Shown here: piece after piece, positions 8,524 through 16,978 of the stretch
How positions within the stretch are numbered: position 1 is the first letter of the stretch
How the letters are laid out: each line of letters starts with the position of its first letter
From: Massilia forsythiae
Lineage (GTDB): Bacteria > Pseudomonadota > Gammaproteobacteria > Burkholderiales > Burkholderiaceae_D
Direction of reading: 5' to 3'
Length of the DNA: 64,000 bases
Assembly: GCF_012849555.1 (NCBI RefSeq)
Contig: NZ_CP051685.1
Location: forward strand, 3,162,001-3,226,000
Notes under the pieces: generated by a model
What the model was told of the DNA's origin: nothing
What the model saw: only the letters and a program-made list of their open reading frames with translations
Databases searched by the model: none
Translations under genes and position numbers: made by a program

Positions 8524-10476
8524 ATGTCCCTCCTCAGCATCGGCAAATCCGGCCTGTTCGCGGCCCAGGCGGCGCTCTCGACAACCGGCCACAACATCAC
8601 CAACGCCAACGTGGCCGGCTACAGCCGCCAGGGCGTGGTGCAGTCGACGTCGACGGCGATGGGCGGCACCAACGGCTACATCGGCACCGGCACGCAGATC
8701 GCCCAGGTCAAGCGCTACTCGGACGATTTCCTGAACGCGCAGGTGCGCACCGCCCAGTCCGCGACCAGCGGCCTGGAGGCCTACCAGGCGCAAGTGTCGC
8801 AGGTCGACAACCTGCTGGCCGACACCACCTCCGGCCTGTCGCCGGCGCTGCAGGACTTTTTCTCCGCGGTGCAGAACCTGACCGGCGACAGCGCCGGCGT
8901 GCCCTCGCGCGCGGCGATGCTGTCCTCGGCCGAGACGCTGGCGTCGCGCTTCCAGTCGATGAACGGCCGCCTGGAAGAAATCCGCAAGGGCGTCAACACC
9001 CAGATCAGCTCGAGCGTGGACAGCATCAACAGCTACGCCAGCCAGATCGCCAGCCTGAACGACCAGATCGGCAAGCTGTCCTCGAGCGACAGCCTGAACC
9101 TGCCGAACGACCTGCTGGACCAGCGCGACCAGCTGATCATGGACCTGAACAAGCAGGTCAAGGCCACCGTGGTGGCCGGCGACAACAACAGCCTGACGGT
9201 GTCGATCGGCAGCGGCCAGCCGCTGGTGGTGGGCTCGCAATCGTTCCAGCTGGCCGCGACCGGCTCGCCGACCGACCAGACCCGCGTCACGGTCGGCTAC
9301 GTCACCAACAACAAGGTGACGCCGATCGCCGACAATGCCCTCACCGGCGGCGAACTGGGCGGCGCGCTGGAATTCCGCACCAAGTCGCTCGACACGGCGC
9401 AGAACGCGATGGGCCGCATCGCCATCGGCCTGGCCCAGACCCTGAACGACCAGCACCACCTGGGCCTGGACGCCAACGGCAATCCGGGCGGCGACTTCTT
9501 CAGCGTGGCGCCGGCCGACGTCACCAAGAACGTCAACAACAACATCACCAGCACCACCGCCATCACGGCCACCGTCAGCGATGCTACCCAGCTGACCACC
9601 AGCGACTACAAGGTCGATTTCGACGGCGCCAACTACAACGTGACGCGCCTGTCGGACAACAAGAAGACGGTCATCTCGCCGTTCCCGCAGACCACGCCGC
9701 AGACCATCGACGGCCTCGATTTCGCGGTCAGCGGCAAGGCCGACGCCGGCGACAACTTCCTGGTGCGCCCGACCATCAACGGCGCCGCCAACTTCAAGGT
9801 GGCGCTCACCGACCAGTCGCAGATCGCGGCGGCCACGCCGATCGCCACCAGCGTCCCGCTGACCAATACCGGCACCGCCAAGATCAGCGCCGGCACGGTC
9901 GACAAGAACTACCTGGCGGCGCCGCTGACCTCCGCCGTCAACGTCAGCTACGACGGCGGCACCAAGTCGCTGTCGGGCTTCCCGGCGGGCCAGTCGGTGT
10001 CGGTCACCACCACCGGCGGCGTCACCACTGCCTACGCGGCCGGCACCGCGGTGCCGTTCTCGGACGGCGCCAGCTACACGGTGGGCGGCATGAGCTTCAC
10101 CCTGAGCGGCGTGCCGGGCAACGGCGACACCTACACCATCGCCCCCAACAGCGGCACCGGCGACACCCGCAACGCCGGCCTGATCGGCCAGCTGCAATCG
10201 AAGAAGATCCTCGACAACGGCAGCGCCAGCTACCAGTCGGCGTATGCGCGCCTGGTCAGCGACGTCGGCAACAAGACGCGCGAGGTGCAGGCCAACGCCG
10301 ACGCCGGCGCCGCCCAGTTGGCGCAGGCGCAGACCGCCGCCAACAACGTCTCCGGCGTCAACCTGGACGAGGAGGCGGCCAACCTGCTCAAGTACCAGCA
10401 GGCCTACCAGGCCGCCGGCAAGGTGATGCAGATCGCCGATACCCTGTTCGACACGCTGCTGTCGATCGGCCATTGA
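8524..10476 (+). CDS. flgK: Flagellar hook-associated protein 1 FlgK (HAP1)
   Basis: Hook-filament junction protein. It has 650 residues against about 550 in enterics. N-terminus LLSIGKSGLFAAQAALSTTG and NITNANVAGYSRQGVVQS are standard. The C-terminus GVNLDEEAANLLKYQQAYQA packs in the axial core. The extra length lies in the exposed central region, where two related beta-rich modules occur at about residues 360-416 and 472-543. Each ends in a D-G-x-x-F-x-V-S-G...GD-x-F-x-V-x-P pattern also found in FlgL. It is expressed from the sigma-28 promoter at 8469 and coupled to flgL (23 bp gap). Confidence 0.95.
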   Translation: MSLLSIGKSGLFAAQAALSTTGHNITNANVAGYSRQGVVQSTSTAMGGTNGYIGTGTQIAQVKRYSDDFLNAQVRTAQSATSGLEAYQAQVSQVDNLLADTTSGLSPALQDFFSAVQNLTGDSAGVPSRAAMLSSAETLASRFQSMNGRLEEIRKGVNTQISSSVDSINSYASQIASLNDQIGKLSSSDSLNLPNDLLDQRDQLIMDLNKQVKATVVAGDNNSLTVSIGSGQPLVVGSQSFQLAATGSPTDQTRVTVGYVTNNKVTPIADNALTGGELGGALEFRTKSLDTAQNAMGRIAIGLAQTLNDQHHLGLDANGNPGGDFFSVAPADVTKNVNNNITSTTAITATVSDATQLTTSDYKVDFDGANYNVTRLSDNKKTVISPFPQTTPQTIDGLDFAVSGKADAGDNFLVRPTINGAANFKVALTDQSQIAAATPIATSVPLTNTGTAKISAGTVDKNYLAAPLTSAVNVSYDGGTKSLSGFPAGQSVSVTTTGGVTTAYAAGTAVPFSDGASYTVGGMSFTLSGVPGNGDTYTIAPNSGTGDTRNAGLIGQLQSKKILDNGSASYQSAYARLVSDVGNKTREVQANADAGAAQLAQAQTAANNVSGVNLDEEAANLLKYQQAYQAAGKVMQIADTLFDTLLSIGH

Positions 10477-10499
10477 GTCGCCACTGAAAGGAACAGGCC

Positions 10500-11729
10500 A
10501 TGTCCATCCGCATCAGCACCAACGCCATCTTCGAAGCCGGCACCAGCCAGATCAACACGCTGCAGAGCCAGATCGCCAAGACCCAGATGCAGCTGTCGAC
10601 CAACAAGCGCATGCTGTCGGCCGCGGACGACCCGATCGCCTCGGCCAAGGCGCTGGAGCTGACCCAGTCGCAGTCGATGAACACCCAGTTCGGCACCAAC
10701 CGCAGCAATGCCAAGACCTCGCTGTCGCTGGTCGACCAGTCGATGCAGGACGTCAGCGCCCAGATCACCTCGATCCAGAGCCTGATCGTCACCGCCGGCA
10801 ACGGCGGCTATTCGGCCAGCGACCGCGAGGCGCTTGCCACCGAACTGCAGGGCCGCCTGACCGACCTGATCGGCCTGGCCAATACCTCGGACGGCACCGG
10901 CGGCTACCTGTATTCGGGCTACAAGACCGGCACCCAGCCGTACGTCCAGACCCCGACCGGCGCCACCTACCAGGGCGACCAGGGCCAGCGCAACCTGCAG
11001 GTCGGCACCTCGCGCTCGATGTCGGTCAGCGAGAACGGCAGCGCGATCTTCGACGCCATCCCGACCGGCAACGGCAAGTTCACCACCACCGCGGCCGCCG
11101 CCAACACCGGCTCCGGCATCATCGCTCCCGGCACCGTGACCGACAGCAGCAAGCTGACCGGCCACGATTACGCGGTCGCCTTCAGCGTGAGCGGCACGCC
11201 GGCCGTCACCACCTACAGCGTGTCCGACAACAGCACCTCGCCGGCCACCGCCGTGCTGGCGAACCAACCGTACAAGGAAGGCACCGCGATCGCCTTCGAC
11301 GGCGTCTCGTTCGACGTCAAGGGCGCGCCGGCCGACGGCGACAGTTTTACCGTGGCGCCGAGCCAGAAGCAGTCGGTGTTCACCACGCTGACCAACCTGA
11401 TCTCGACCCTGCGCACCTCGGCCGACGGCTCGACCGGCAAGGCGGCCCTGGCCAACGGCCTGGCCAGCGCCGGCGCCAACATGAAGAACGCGCTCGACAA
11501 CGTGCTCACGGTGCAGGCCTCGGTGGGCGCGCGCCTGAAGGAAGTCGACAACCTGGACAGCACCGGCGACGACCTCAACGTGCAGTACCAGACCACGCTG
11601 AGCGGCCTGCAGGACCTCGACATGGTCAAGGCGATCTCGCTGTTCTCGCAGCAGCAGACCACGCTGCAGGCGGCCCAGGTCTCGTTCAAGACCATGTCCG
11701 GCCTGTCCCTGTTCAATTACATCTCCTGA
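10500..11729 (+). CDS. flgL: Flagellar hook-associated protein 3 FlgL (HAP3)
   Basis: Second hook-filament junction protein, flagellin-like at both ends. N-terminus SIRISTNAIFEAGTSQINTL with TNKRMLSAADDPIASAKALE; C-terminus LQDLDMVKAISLFSQQQTTL. It has 409 residues, longer than enteric FlgL (317). The excess is mainly a module at about residues 222-288 (HDYAVAFSV ... FDGVSFDVKGAPADGDSFTV) resembling the two modules in FlgK. A purine-rich AAAGGAACAGG leads into the ATG. It is followed by the strong bidirectional palindrome at 11785. Confidence 0.94.
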   Translation: MSIRISTNAIFEAGTSQINTLQSQIAKTQMQLSTNKRMLSAADDPIASAKALELTQSQSMNTQFGTNRSNAKTSLSLVDQSMQDVSAQITSIQSLIVTAGNGGYSASDREALATELQGRLTDLIGLANTSDGTGGYLYSGYKTGTQPYVQTPTGATYQGDQGQRNLQVGTSRSMSVSENGSAIFDAIPTGNGKFTTTAAAANTGSGIIAPGTVTDSSKLTGHDYAVAFSVSGTPAVTTYSVSDNSTSPATAVLANQPYKEGTAIAFDGVSFDVKGAPADGDSFTVAPSQKQSVFTTLTNLISTLRTSADGSTGKAALANGLASAGANMKNALDNVLTVQASVGARLKEVDNLDSTGDDLNVQYQTTLSGLQDLDMVKAISLFSQQQTTLQAAQVSFKTMSGLSLFNYIS

Positions 11730-11735
11730 CGTCGT

Positions 11736-11862
11736 TAATTCGGGGTCAGAGCAGAATCGAGCGGCAATTCATTCGTTTCAATGGTTCGGGGTCAGAGCAG
11801 ATTCTCGAGAATCTGCTCTGACCCCGAATTTTTTCGTCATTGTGCTCTGACCCCGATTTTGC
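11736..11862. repeat. Cluster of GGGGTCAGAGC inverted repeats, flgL-fliR
   Basis: Four arms of the GGGGTCAGAGC family fill the space between the convergent flgL and fliR genes: one near 11740, the perfect palindrome at 11785-11828, and an outward arm TGCTCTGACCCCGA near 11843-11856. The middle pair doubles as a terminator (listed separately). The same arms occur at 3757, 6217 and 49181. Confidence 0.8.
11785..11834 (+). terminator. Intrinsic terminator of flgKL
   Basis: A perfect 44-base palindrome without loop (arms 11785-11806 and 11807-11828, centre TCTCGAGA) is followed by six T at 11829-11834. It lies about 55 bp after the flgL stop and faces convergent fliR, so it should stop flgKL transcription and may shield the fli operon's 3-prime end. 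Confidence 0.75.
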
Positions 11863-11868
11863 TGCGGC

Positions 11869-12690
11869 CTAACGCGAGTTGGTGATGGGAGCGGCCGGCG
11901 GCGGGCGCTGGCCGCCGGTGCGCGGAATGCGGCGGCTGGCTTCGATGCCCTGGTTGAACAGGTTCTGCAGCGGCGTGCCGAGGTAGGGCAGCGTCAGGCT
12001 GATGACCAGGAAGCCGGCGCCCAGCGTGATCGGGAAGCCGATACCGAACAGGTTCAGTTGCGGCGCCGCGCGCGTCAGGATCGCCAGCGCGATGTTGGTG
12101 ACCAGCAGGGCGGCGACGATCGGCAGCGACAATTGCAGCCCGGCCGAGAAGATGCGCCCGCCCCAGCGCACCATTTCCAGCGGCGCCGCCAGCGACATCG
12201 GGGCGGCCGAGATCGGCAGGGTGAAGAAGCTCTCGACCAGCGCCTCGATCAGCACCAGATGGGCGTTGAGCGCCAGGAAGGCCATGGTCGCGACCAGCGC
12301 CAGGAACTGGCTGATGGCCGAGGTGCGGCCGGCCGAGCCGGGATCGAAGAAGGTGGCGAAGCCCAGGCCCATGGTCGAGCTGGCGAGCTCGCCGGCGAAC
12401 TCGACGGCGGCGAACACCAGGCGCATGGCGAAGCCCATAGCGCTGCCGATCAAGAGTTCCTGGCCCAGGATCAGGAGGCCGGCCCAGGATGTCGGATCGA
12501 CCGCCGGTGGCGAAGGGATGGTGGGCGCGACGATGGCGGCCAGCAGCACGCCCAGCGTCAGCTTGATCAGCTGCGGCACGCCGGTATTGCCGAACACCGG
12601 CGCCGCCGCCAGCAGGCCGAGGATGCGCGTCAGCGGCCACAGCAGTCCGCCGATCCAGGCATACAGCTCGGTGGTGGTGAACGAGATCAC
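11869..12690 (-). CDS. fliR: Flagellar export gate protein FliR
   Basis: Inner-membrane component of the FliPQR export gate. The GTG at 12690 overlaps the fliQ stop as GTGA, giving 273 residues (VISFTTTELYAWIGGLLWPL). Upstream in-frame codons overlap fliQ and are not FliR-like. Several hydrophobic helices are evident, with the conserved region FAGELASSTMGLGFATFFDP about one third in and the C-terminal FPITLGAGFLVISLTLPYLG. The short C-terminal tail is Pro-rich. It is last in the fliF-R operon. Confidence 0.94.
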   Translation of the reverse strand: MISFTTTELYAWIGGLLWPLTRILGLLAAAPVFGNTGVPQLIKLTLGVLLAAIVAPTIPSPPAVDPTSWAGLLILGQELLIGSAMGFAMRLVFAAVEFAGELASSTMGLGFATFFDPGSAGRTSAISQFLALVATMAFLALNAHLVLIEALVESFFTLPISAAPMSLAAPLEMVRWGGRIFSAGLQLSLPIVAALLVTNIALAILTRAAPQLNLFGIGFPITLGAGFLVISLTLPYLGTPLQNLFNQGIEASRRIPRTGGQRPPPAAPITNSR

Positions 12691-12956
12691 CCGATCAACT
12701 GCGGAATCCCGCCGAACACGCTGCGCATGTAATCGGTCATCACCCCCAGCATCCACGGCCCCGCCAGCACCAGCGCCACGAAGATGCCGACCAGCTTCGG
12801 GATGAACGACAGGGTCTGCTCGTTGATCTGGGTGGCGGCCTGGAAGATGCTGACGATCAGGCCGATGATCAGCGCCACCAGCAGCAGCGGCGCCGACACC
12901 ATCAAAGTGACTTCCAGGGCCGTGCGGCCCATCGCGATGACGCTTTCCGGGGTCAT
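12687..12956 (-). CDS. fliQ: Flagellar export gate protein FliQ
   Basis: Small two-helix membrane protein of the export gate, 89 residues as expected. MTPESVIAMGRTALEVTLMV and LLLVALIIGLIVSIFQAATQ form helix 1, followed by the conserved NEQTLSFIPKLVGIFVAL segment. It lies 8 bp after fliP and overlaps fliR by four bases (GTGA). Confidence 0.96.
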   Translation of the reverse strand: MTPESVIAMGRTALEVTLMVSAPLLLVALIIGLIVSIFQAATQINEQTLSFIPKLVGIFVALVLAGPWMLGVMTDYMRSVFGGIPQLIG

Positions 12957-12964
12957 GTGCTTCC

Positions 12965-13705
12965 TTAGTAAAAACTCTGGGACAGCGACCCCAGCAGCAA
13001 CTGCCAGCCGTCGACCAGCACGAACAGCATCAGCTTGAACGGCAGCGAGATCACCGCCGGCGACATCATCATCATGCCCATCGACATCAGCACCGAGGCC
13101 ACCACCATGTCGATGATCAGGAACGGGATGAAGATGGCGAAGCCGATCTGGAACGCCGTCTTCAGTTCGCTGGTGATGAAGGCCGGGATCAGCACGCGCA
13201 GCGGCACCTCTTCCGGTCCCTGCAGCGCCGGCGTGCGCGAGATCTTGACGAACAGCGCCAGGTCGGACTGGCGCGTCTGCTTCAGCATGAAACCTTTCAG
13301 CGGCGCCGCCGCCTTGTCCATCGCGTCGCCCATCTGGACCTGGTTGTTCTGCAGCGGCAGGTAGGCCTCGTTGTAGATGCGGTCGAAGGTCGGCCCCATC
13401 ACGAACAGCGTCAGGAACAGCGCCAGCCCGACCATGACCTGGTTGGGCGGCGCGGTCTGGGTGCCGATCGCCTGGCGCAGCAGCGACAGCACGATGATGA
13501 TGCGGGTGAAGCTGGTCATCATCAAGAGCGCCGCCGGGATGAAGGTCAGCGCCGTCATCAAGAGCAGCGTCTGCACCGGCAGCGAGTAGGCGGTGCCGCC
13601 GCCGGGCGCCGGGCTGGTGGTAAAGGCGGGAATGGCGGGGGCCGCGGCCGCTGCCAGCGGCAGGGCCAGCAGGCCGGCCGCCAGCAGGAAGGTCTGTTTG
13701 CGCAT
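12965..13705 (-). CDS. fliP: Flagellar export gate protein FliP
   Basis: Core of the FliPQR gate, 246 residues. It carries a cleavable-type signal peptide ([20 protein letters not shown]), as known for FliP. Conserved segments are [40 protein letters not shown], the domain with [20 protein letters not shown], and [19 protein letters not shown] at the end. It lies between fliO and fliQ. Confidence 0.96.
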   Translation of the reverse strand: MRKQTFLLAAGLLALPLAAAAAPAIPAFTTSPAPGGGTAYSLPVQTLLLMTALTFIPAALLMMTSFTRIIIVLSLLRQAIGTQTAPPNQVMVGLALFLTLFVMGPTFDRIYNEAYLPLQNNQVQMGDAMDKAAAPLKGFMLKQTRQSDLALFVKISRTPALQGPEEVPLRVLIPAFITSELKTAFQIGFAIFIPFLIIDMVVASVLMSMGMMMMSPAVISLPFKLMLFVLVDGWQLLLGSLSQSFY

Positions 13706-13734
13706 CGGAGGACTGGCTTCTTCTACGAGAGTGC

Positions 13735-14691
13735 TTATTTGCGTTTGTCGATGGTCTGCTTCAGCCAGTCGGCGAAGCTGGCGGCGGACGGCGTGTGCGG
13801 CGCCAGCACCGCGCCGTCATTGGCGTTGGCGTTCGCGCCGGTATTTGCCTGCGCACCGTCCGGCTTGGGCATGGTGGCCAGGCCGTTGACGCGGCCGGGC
13901 GAGGCGCCCACCACGATCCACTGGTTGCCGACTTCGACCACCATCAGGCGTTCGCGCCCGCCCAGGTTGAGCGAGCCGACCACGCGCAGGCTGGCGTTGC
14001 CGCCGCCGGCCTTGGGACCGTAGCGCTTCAGGAACCAGGCCAGCGCGGCGAGCACGGCCAGCACCGCGACCAGGGCGAACAGGGTCTGCAGCAGGCTGCC
14101 GGTGGCGGGTCCGGATTGCATCGGCTGCACCGGTGGCGGCAGCGCGACCGGGCCGCGATCGGCCGGGCCGCGATCGGCCGGGCCGGCGGCCGCGGAACCC
14201 GGTGCGCTGGACAGCACGCCCGGGTTCGCCGGCGCGTCCTGCAGCGGGGTGCTGCCCAGCGGCGCCGGTTCCGTGTTCGTGGCCGTGGCGCCGGCGGCCG
14301 GGCTGCTGCCGACGCGTCCGGCCTGTCCGTTGGCGGCGGCAAGCGCGCCGGCGCCACCGTCGGTGCGACCGGTAGCGGGCGAGTTGGCCGCCGAGCTCGC
14401 CGGCGTGGCCGCCTGCGCTGCCCCTCGCGTACGCTGGTCCGGATTGTGCGTGGCGCCGGCCGGCTGTCCAGTGGCCGCCGATGGCGCGGGGCGGACGGTT
14501 TGCGCCGTGCCGGCAGCCGGCGCACCTGCCGCGGACACGGCGCCGCCGGCCTGCGCATCCGCCGCCGCCGGCATGGCCACCGCCTGCTGCGCCTGCATCC
14601 CCGCCGCGCCGTCGGCCCGTCCGTCCGGCTGCGCCGCGCAGGCGGCCAGCGGCAACGCCACGGCCAGGACGGTCAGCAGGCGCGCCATCAT
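13735..14691 (-). CDS. fliO: Flagellar export protein FliO, extended, lipoprotein-like
   Basis: Assembly chaperone for the FliP ring. The start at 14691 overlaps the fliN stop as ATGA and gives 318 residues, against about 120 in E. coli. The sequence opens [18 protein letters not shown], a signal with the perfect lipobox LAAC (Cys at 18). About 185 Ala/Gly/Pro/Thr-rich low-complexity residues follow, including a tandem [12 protein letters not shown] from a duplicated 15-bp unit near 14155-14184. The recognisable FliO core comes last: a membrane helix ([20 protein letters not shown]) and the cytoplasmic [20 protein letters not shown] domain with a final [11 protein letters not shown]. Identity is supported by the C-terminal core and fliN/fliP neighbours; the lipoprotein reading is inference. 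Confidence 0.88.
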   Translation of the reverse strand: MMARLLTVLAVALPLAACAAQPDGRADGAAGMQAQQAVAMPAAADAQAGGAVSAAGAPAAGTAQTVRPAPSAATGQPAGATHNPDQRTRGAAQAATPASSAANSPATGRTDGGAGALAAANGQAGRVGSSPAAGATATNTEPAPLGSTPLQDAPANPGVLSSAPGSAAAGPADRGPADRGPVALPPPVQPMQSGPATGSLLQTLFALVAVLAVLAALAWFLKRYGPKAGGGNASLRVVGSLNLGGRERLMVVEVGNQWIVVGASPGRVNGLATMPKPDGAQANTGANANANDGAVLAPHTPSAASFADWLKQTIDKRK

Positions 14692-15116
14692 TTGTTGAGT
14701 TTGCGGATGCGTTCCGACGGCGTGATGATGTCGGTGAGGCGGATGCCGAACTTGTCGTTCACCACCACCACCTCGCCCTGGGCGATCAGGCAGCCGTTGA
14801 CCAGCACGTCCATCGGCTCGCCCGCCATGCCGTCCAGCTCCACCACCGAACCCTGCGCCAGCTGCAGCAGGTTCTTGATGGCGATCTTGGTGCGGCCCAG
14901 TTCCACCGTCAGCTGCACCGGGATGTCGAGGATGAAGTCGATGTCGTTGGGCGTGTCCGGACGCGGTCCCTTGTTCGAGAAATCCTGGAACACGGCGGCC
15001 GTGGGCGCCGCCTGCGCCTGGCTGGCCAGCGCGGCCGCTTCGGCGGCGGCCTGCTCGGCGATCGCCGCACCCCAATCGTCGTCGAGGCTTGCTTGGTCGT
15101 CTTGGGTGTCGGACAT
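14688..15116 (-). CDS. fliN: Flagellar motor switch protein FliN
   Basis: C-ring protein, 142 residues. The C-terminal SpoA/FliN domain (about residues 60-135) is canonical: DIPVQLTVELGRTKIAIKNL, GSVVELDGMAGEPMDVLVNG, GEVVVVNDKFGIRLTDIIT. The N-terminus is an acidic, Ala-rich tail (MSDTQDDQASLDDDWG). It follows fliM by 39 bp and overlaps fliO by four bases. With FliM and FliG it sets rotation direction and helps receive export cargo. Confidence 0.96.
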   Translation of the reverse strand: MSDTQDDQASLDDDWGAAIAEQAAAEAAALASQAQAAPTAAVFQDFSNKGPRPDTPNDIDFILDIPVQLTVELGRTKIAIKNLLQLAQGSVVELDGMAGEPMDVLVNGCLIAQGEVVVVNDKFGIRLTDIITPSERIRKLNK

Positions 15117-15155
15117 GTGCTTCTCTCCTGGTCTGCTGCTGATTGCTTTACCGAT

Positions 15156-16139
15156 TTACTTGCTGAAGGTTTCGCTGTTGGCCAGCAACTTTTCGACCTT
15201 CAATGCGTACTGCCCGCTGAACACGCCGTAGCTGCAATCCATCACCGGCACGCCGTCCACGGTGGCCTGGATGTTCTCCGGCACCGAGATCGGGATCACG
15301 TCGCCGATCTTCATGTTCAGGATTTCGTCGAAATTCGCCTTGCCGTGGCCCAGCACCGCCACCAGCTCCACCTCGGCCACCTGGATCTGCTGGGTCAGCA
15401 GGCGGATCCAGCGCTTGTCCACTTCCAGCGCCTCGCCCTGGATGCTGGACGTCAGCGCGTCGCGGATCGGCTCGATCATCGAGTACGGCATGCAGAAGTG
15501 GATCTGGCCCGACACCGAACCGAGTTCGATGGTGAAGGTGGACGATACCACGACTTCATTCGGGGTGGCGATGTTGGCGAACTGGGTGTTCATCTCCGAG
15601 CGGATGTACTCGAATTCGATCGGGTACACCGGTTCCCACGACTTGGCGTAGGCCTCGAACACGATGTCCAGGATGCGCATGATGATGCGCTGCTCGGTCT
15701 GGGTAAAGTCGCGGCCTTCCACGCGCGTGTGGAAGCGGCCGTCGCCGCCGAACAGGTTGTCCACCAGCAGGAACACCAGGCCCGGGTCGAACACCATCAG
15801 CGCGGTGCCGCGCAGCGGCTTCATGTGGATCAGGTTGAGGTTGGTCGGCACCACCAGGTTGCGGATGAATTCGCTGTACTTGGAGACGCGCACCGAGCCC
15901 ACCGACACTTCGGCGCTGCGGCGCAGGAAGTTGAACAGGCCGACCCGCAGGTAGCGGGCGAAGCGCTCGTTGATGATCTCGAGCGTCGGCATGCGGCCGC
16001 GCACGATGCGCTCCTGCGTCGCTAGGTTGTAGGTGCGGACGCCCGAGGTGTCTTCCGGCGCCGCGACGTCGTCCTGGTCGCCGTTGACGCCCTTCAGGAG
16101 GGCATCGACTTCTTCCTGCGAAAGAAAATTATCGGCCAT
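15156..16139 (-). CDS. fliM: Flagellar motor switch protein FliM
   Basis: C-ring switch protein, 327 residues, normal length. The N-terminal CheY-P binding peptide MADNFLSQEEVDALLKGVNG is intact. The CheC-like middle domain contains RMPTLEIINERFARYLRVGL and FGGDGRFHTRVEGRDFTQTE. The C-terminal FliN-like domain includes LGHGKANFDEILNMKIGDVI. It lies between fliL and fliN. Confidence 0.97.
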   Translation of the reverse strand: MADNFLSQEEVDALLKGVNGDQDDVAAPEDTSGVRTYNLATQERIVRGRMPTLEIINERFARYLRVGLFNFLRRSAEVSVGSVRVSKYSEFIRNLVVPTNLNLIHMKPLRGTALMVFDPGLVFLLVDNLFGGDGRFHTRVEGRDFTQTEQRIIMRILDIVFEAYAKSWEPVYPIEFEYIRSEMNTQFANIATPNEVVVSSTFTIELGSVSGQIHFCMPYSMIEPIRDALTSSIQGEALEVDKRWIRLLTQQIQVAEVELVAVLGHGKANFDEILNMKIGDVIPISVPENIQATVDGVPVMDCSYGVFSGQYALKVEKLLANSETFSK

Positions 16140-16167
16140 GGTGCTCTACCGGGTGCGCGTTGATGCT

Positions 16168-16689
16168 TTATTGGATGATAAACGAAGTAAACAGGACGTC
16201 CGACACTTCCTGCTCGTCGCCGTGCGCGGCGAACGGTTCCTTGACCGCGGCCAGGATCTCGCCGGCCAGCTGCTGCTTGCCTTCCACGCTGCTGATCTCG
16301 GACGCCTTCTTGCCCGACAACAGCAGCAGCACGCGGCTGCGCACCTTGGCCATGTTGGTCTTGATCAGCTCGGACTGTTCGGGGCCGTCGACTTCCAGCG
16401 TGAACGCCACCTGCAGGTACTGGTCGCCGTTTTCCGGCTGCAGGTTGACGGTGAACGGCTCGATTGCCAGGTATTCCGGCGGATGCTCGTCCTTCTTCTT
16501 TTTCTTGGCGCTCTTTTCCTTCTTGGGCGCCTCGGCTTCCTCGGCATGGGCGTCGGCGTTGCCGTGCAAGAAATACCAGGCCGCACCGCCGCCCGCGCCC
16601 AGCAGGATCACCACGGCGAGGATGATGATGATCAGCTTGCTCTTGCCGCCGGCTGCCGGTGCTGCGTCCGCTTTGGGATCGGCTTTCAT
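16168..16689 (-). CDS. fliL: Flagellar stator-associated protein FliL
   Basis: Single-pass inner-membrane protein near the stator. The ATG at 16689 with GAAAG upstream gives 173 residues; an in-frame TTG at 16707 would add six. A membrane helix near residues 18-40 (LIIIILAVVILLGAGGGAAW) is followed by a Lys-rich linker (PKKEKSAKKKKKDE) and the periplasmic FliL domain (YLAIEPFTVNLQPENGDQYL ... VSDVLFTSFIIQ). A sigma-28-like -10 element lies about 70 bp upstream, so it could be transcribed apart from fliF-K. Confidence 0.93.
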   Translation of the reverse strand: MKADPKADAAPAAGGKSKLIIIILAVVILLGAGGGAAWYFLHGNADAHAEEAEAPKKEKSAKKKKKDEHPPEYLAIEPFTVNLQPENGDQYLQVAFTLEVDGPEQSELIKTNMAKVRSRVLLLLSGKKASEISSVEGKQQLAGEILAAVKEPFAAHGDEQEVSDVLFTSFIIQ

Positions 16690-16758
16690 GTTTGGGTTCG
16701 CTTTCAAGTTGCTTCGGTCCGCCGCGAGGCGCTGGTGGTTGATTCCGTGATTATGTCA

Positions 16759-16785
16759 TTATCGGAAAAAAGTGCGCAGCGGCAA
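16759..16785 (-). promoter_or_regulatory. Possible sigma-28 promoter before fliL
   Basis: On the minus strand TCCGATAA (16766-16759) matches the sigma-28 -10 consensus GCCGATAA at seven of eight bases. The following TGACATA repeats the bases after the flgK promoter. The -35 side (TTGC at 16785-16782, 15-base spacer) is poor. It is suggestive only. Confidence 0.4.
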
Positions 16786-16978
16786 CGATCGAAAAGAGGG
16801 GAGAAGGGGCGTCAACTCGTTGTTTCCCGGTATGTTCGATGACATCGTGGAAACACATCGCGGATCAGGGCGTTGCATGACCGCTACGCAGGGTGGACGG
16901 CGCCATCCAGATGGTTGCATCGACGTCACGCAGATGCCGTCCACGCCACTCCCCGATGCGCCGGCGCAATCAAATCGT

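Noticed and set aside
8380-10473. 697-codon open frame on the minus strand
   Set aside because: Antisense to flgK; Val/Arg/Gly-rich mirror frame without protein-family features.
14155-14184. 15-bp tandem repeat in fliO as a phase-variation tract
   Set aside because: Unit length is a multiple of three, so copy change alters only linker length and not the frame.
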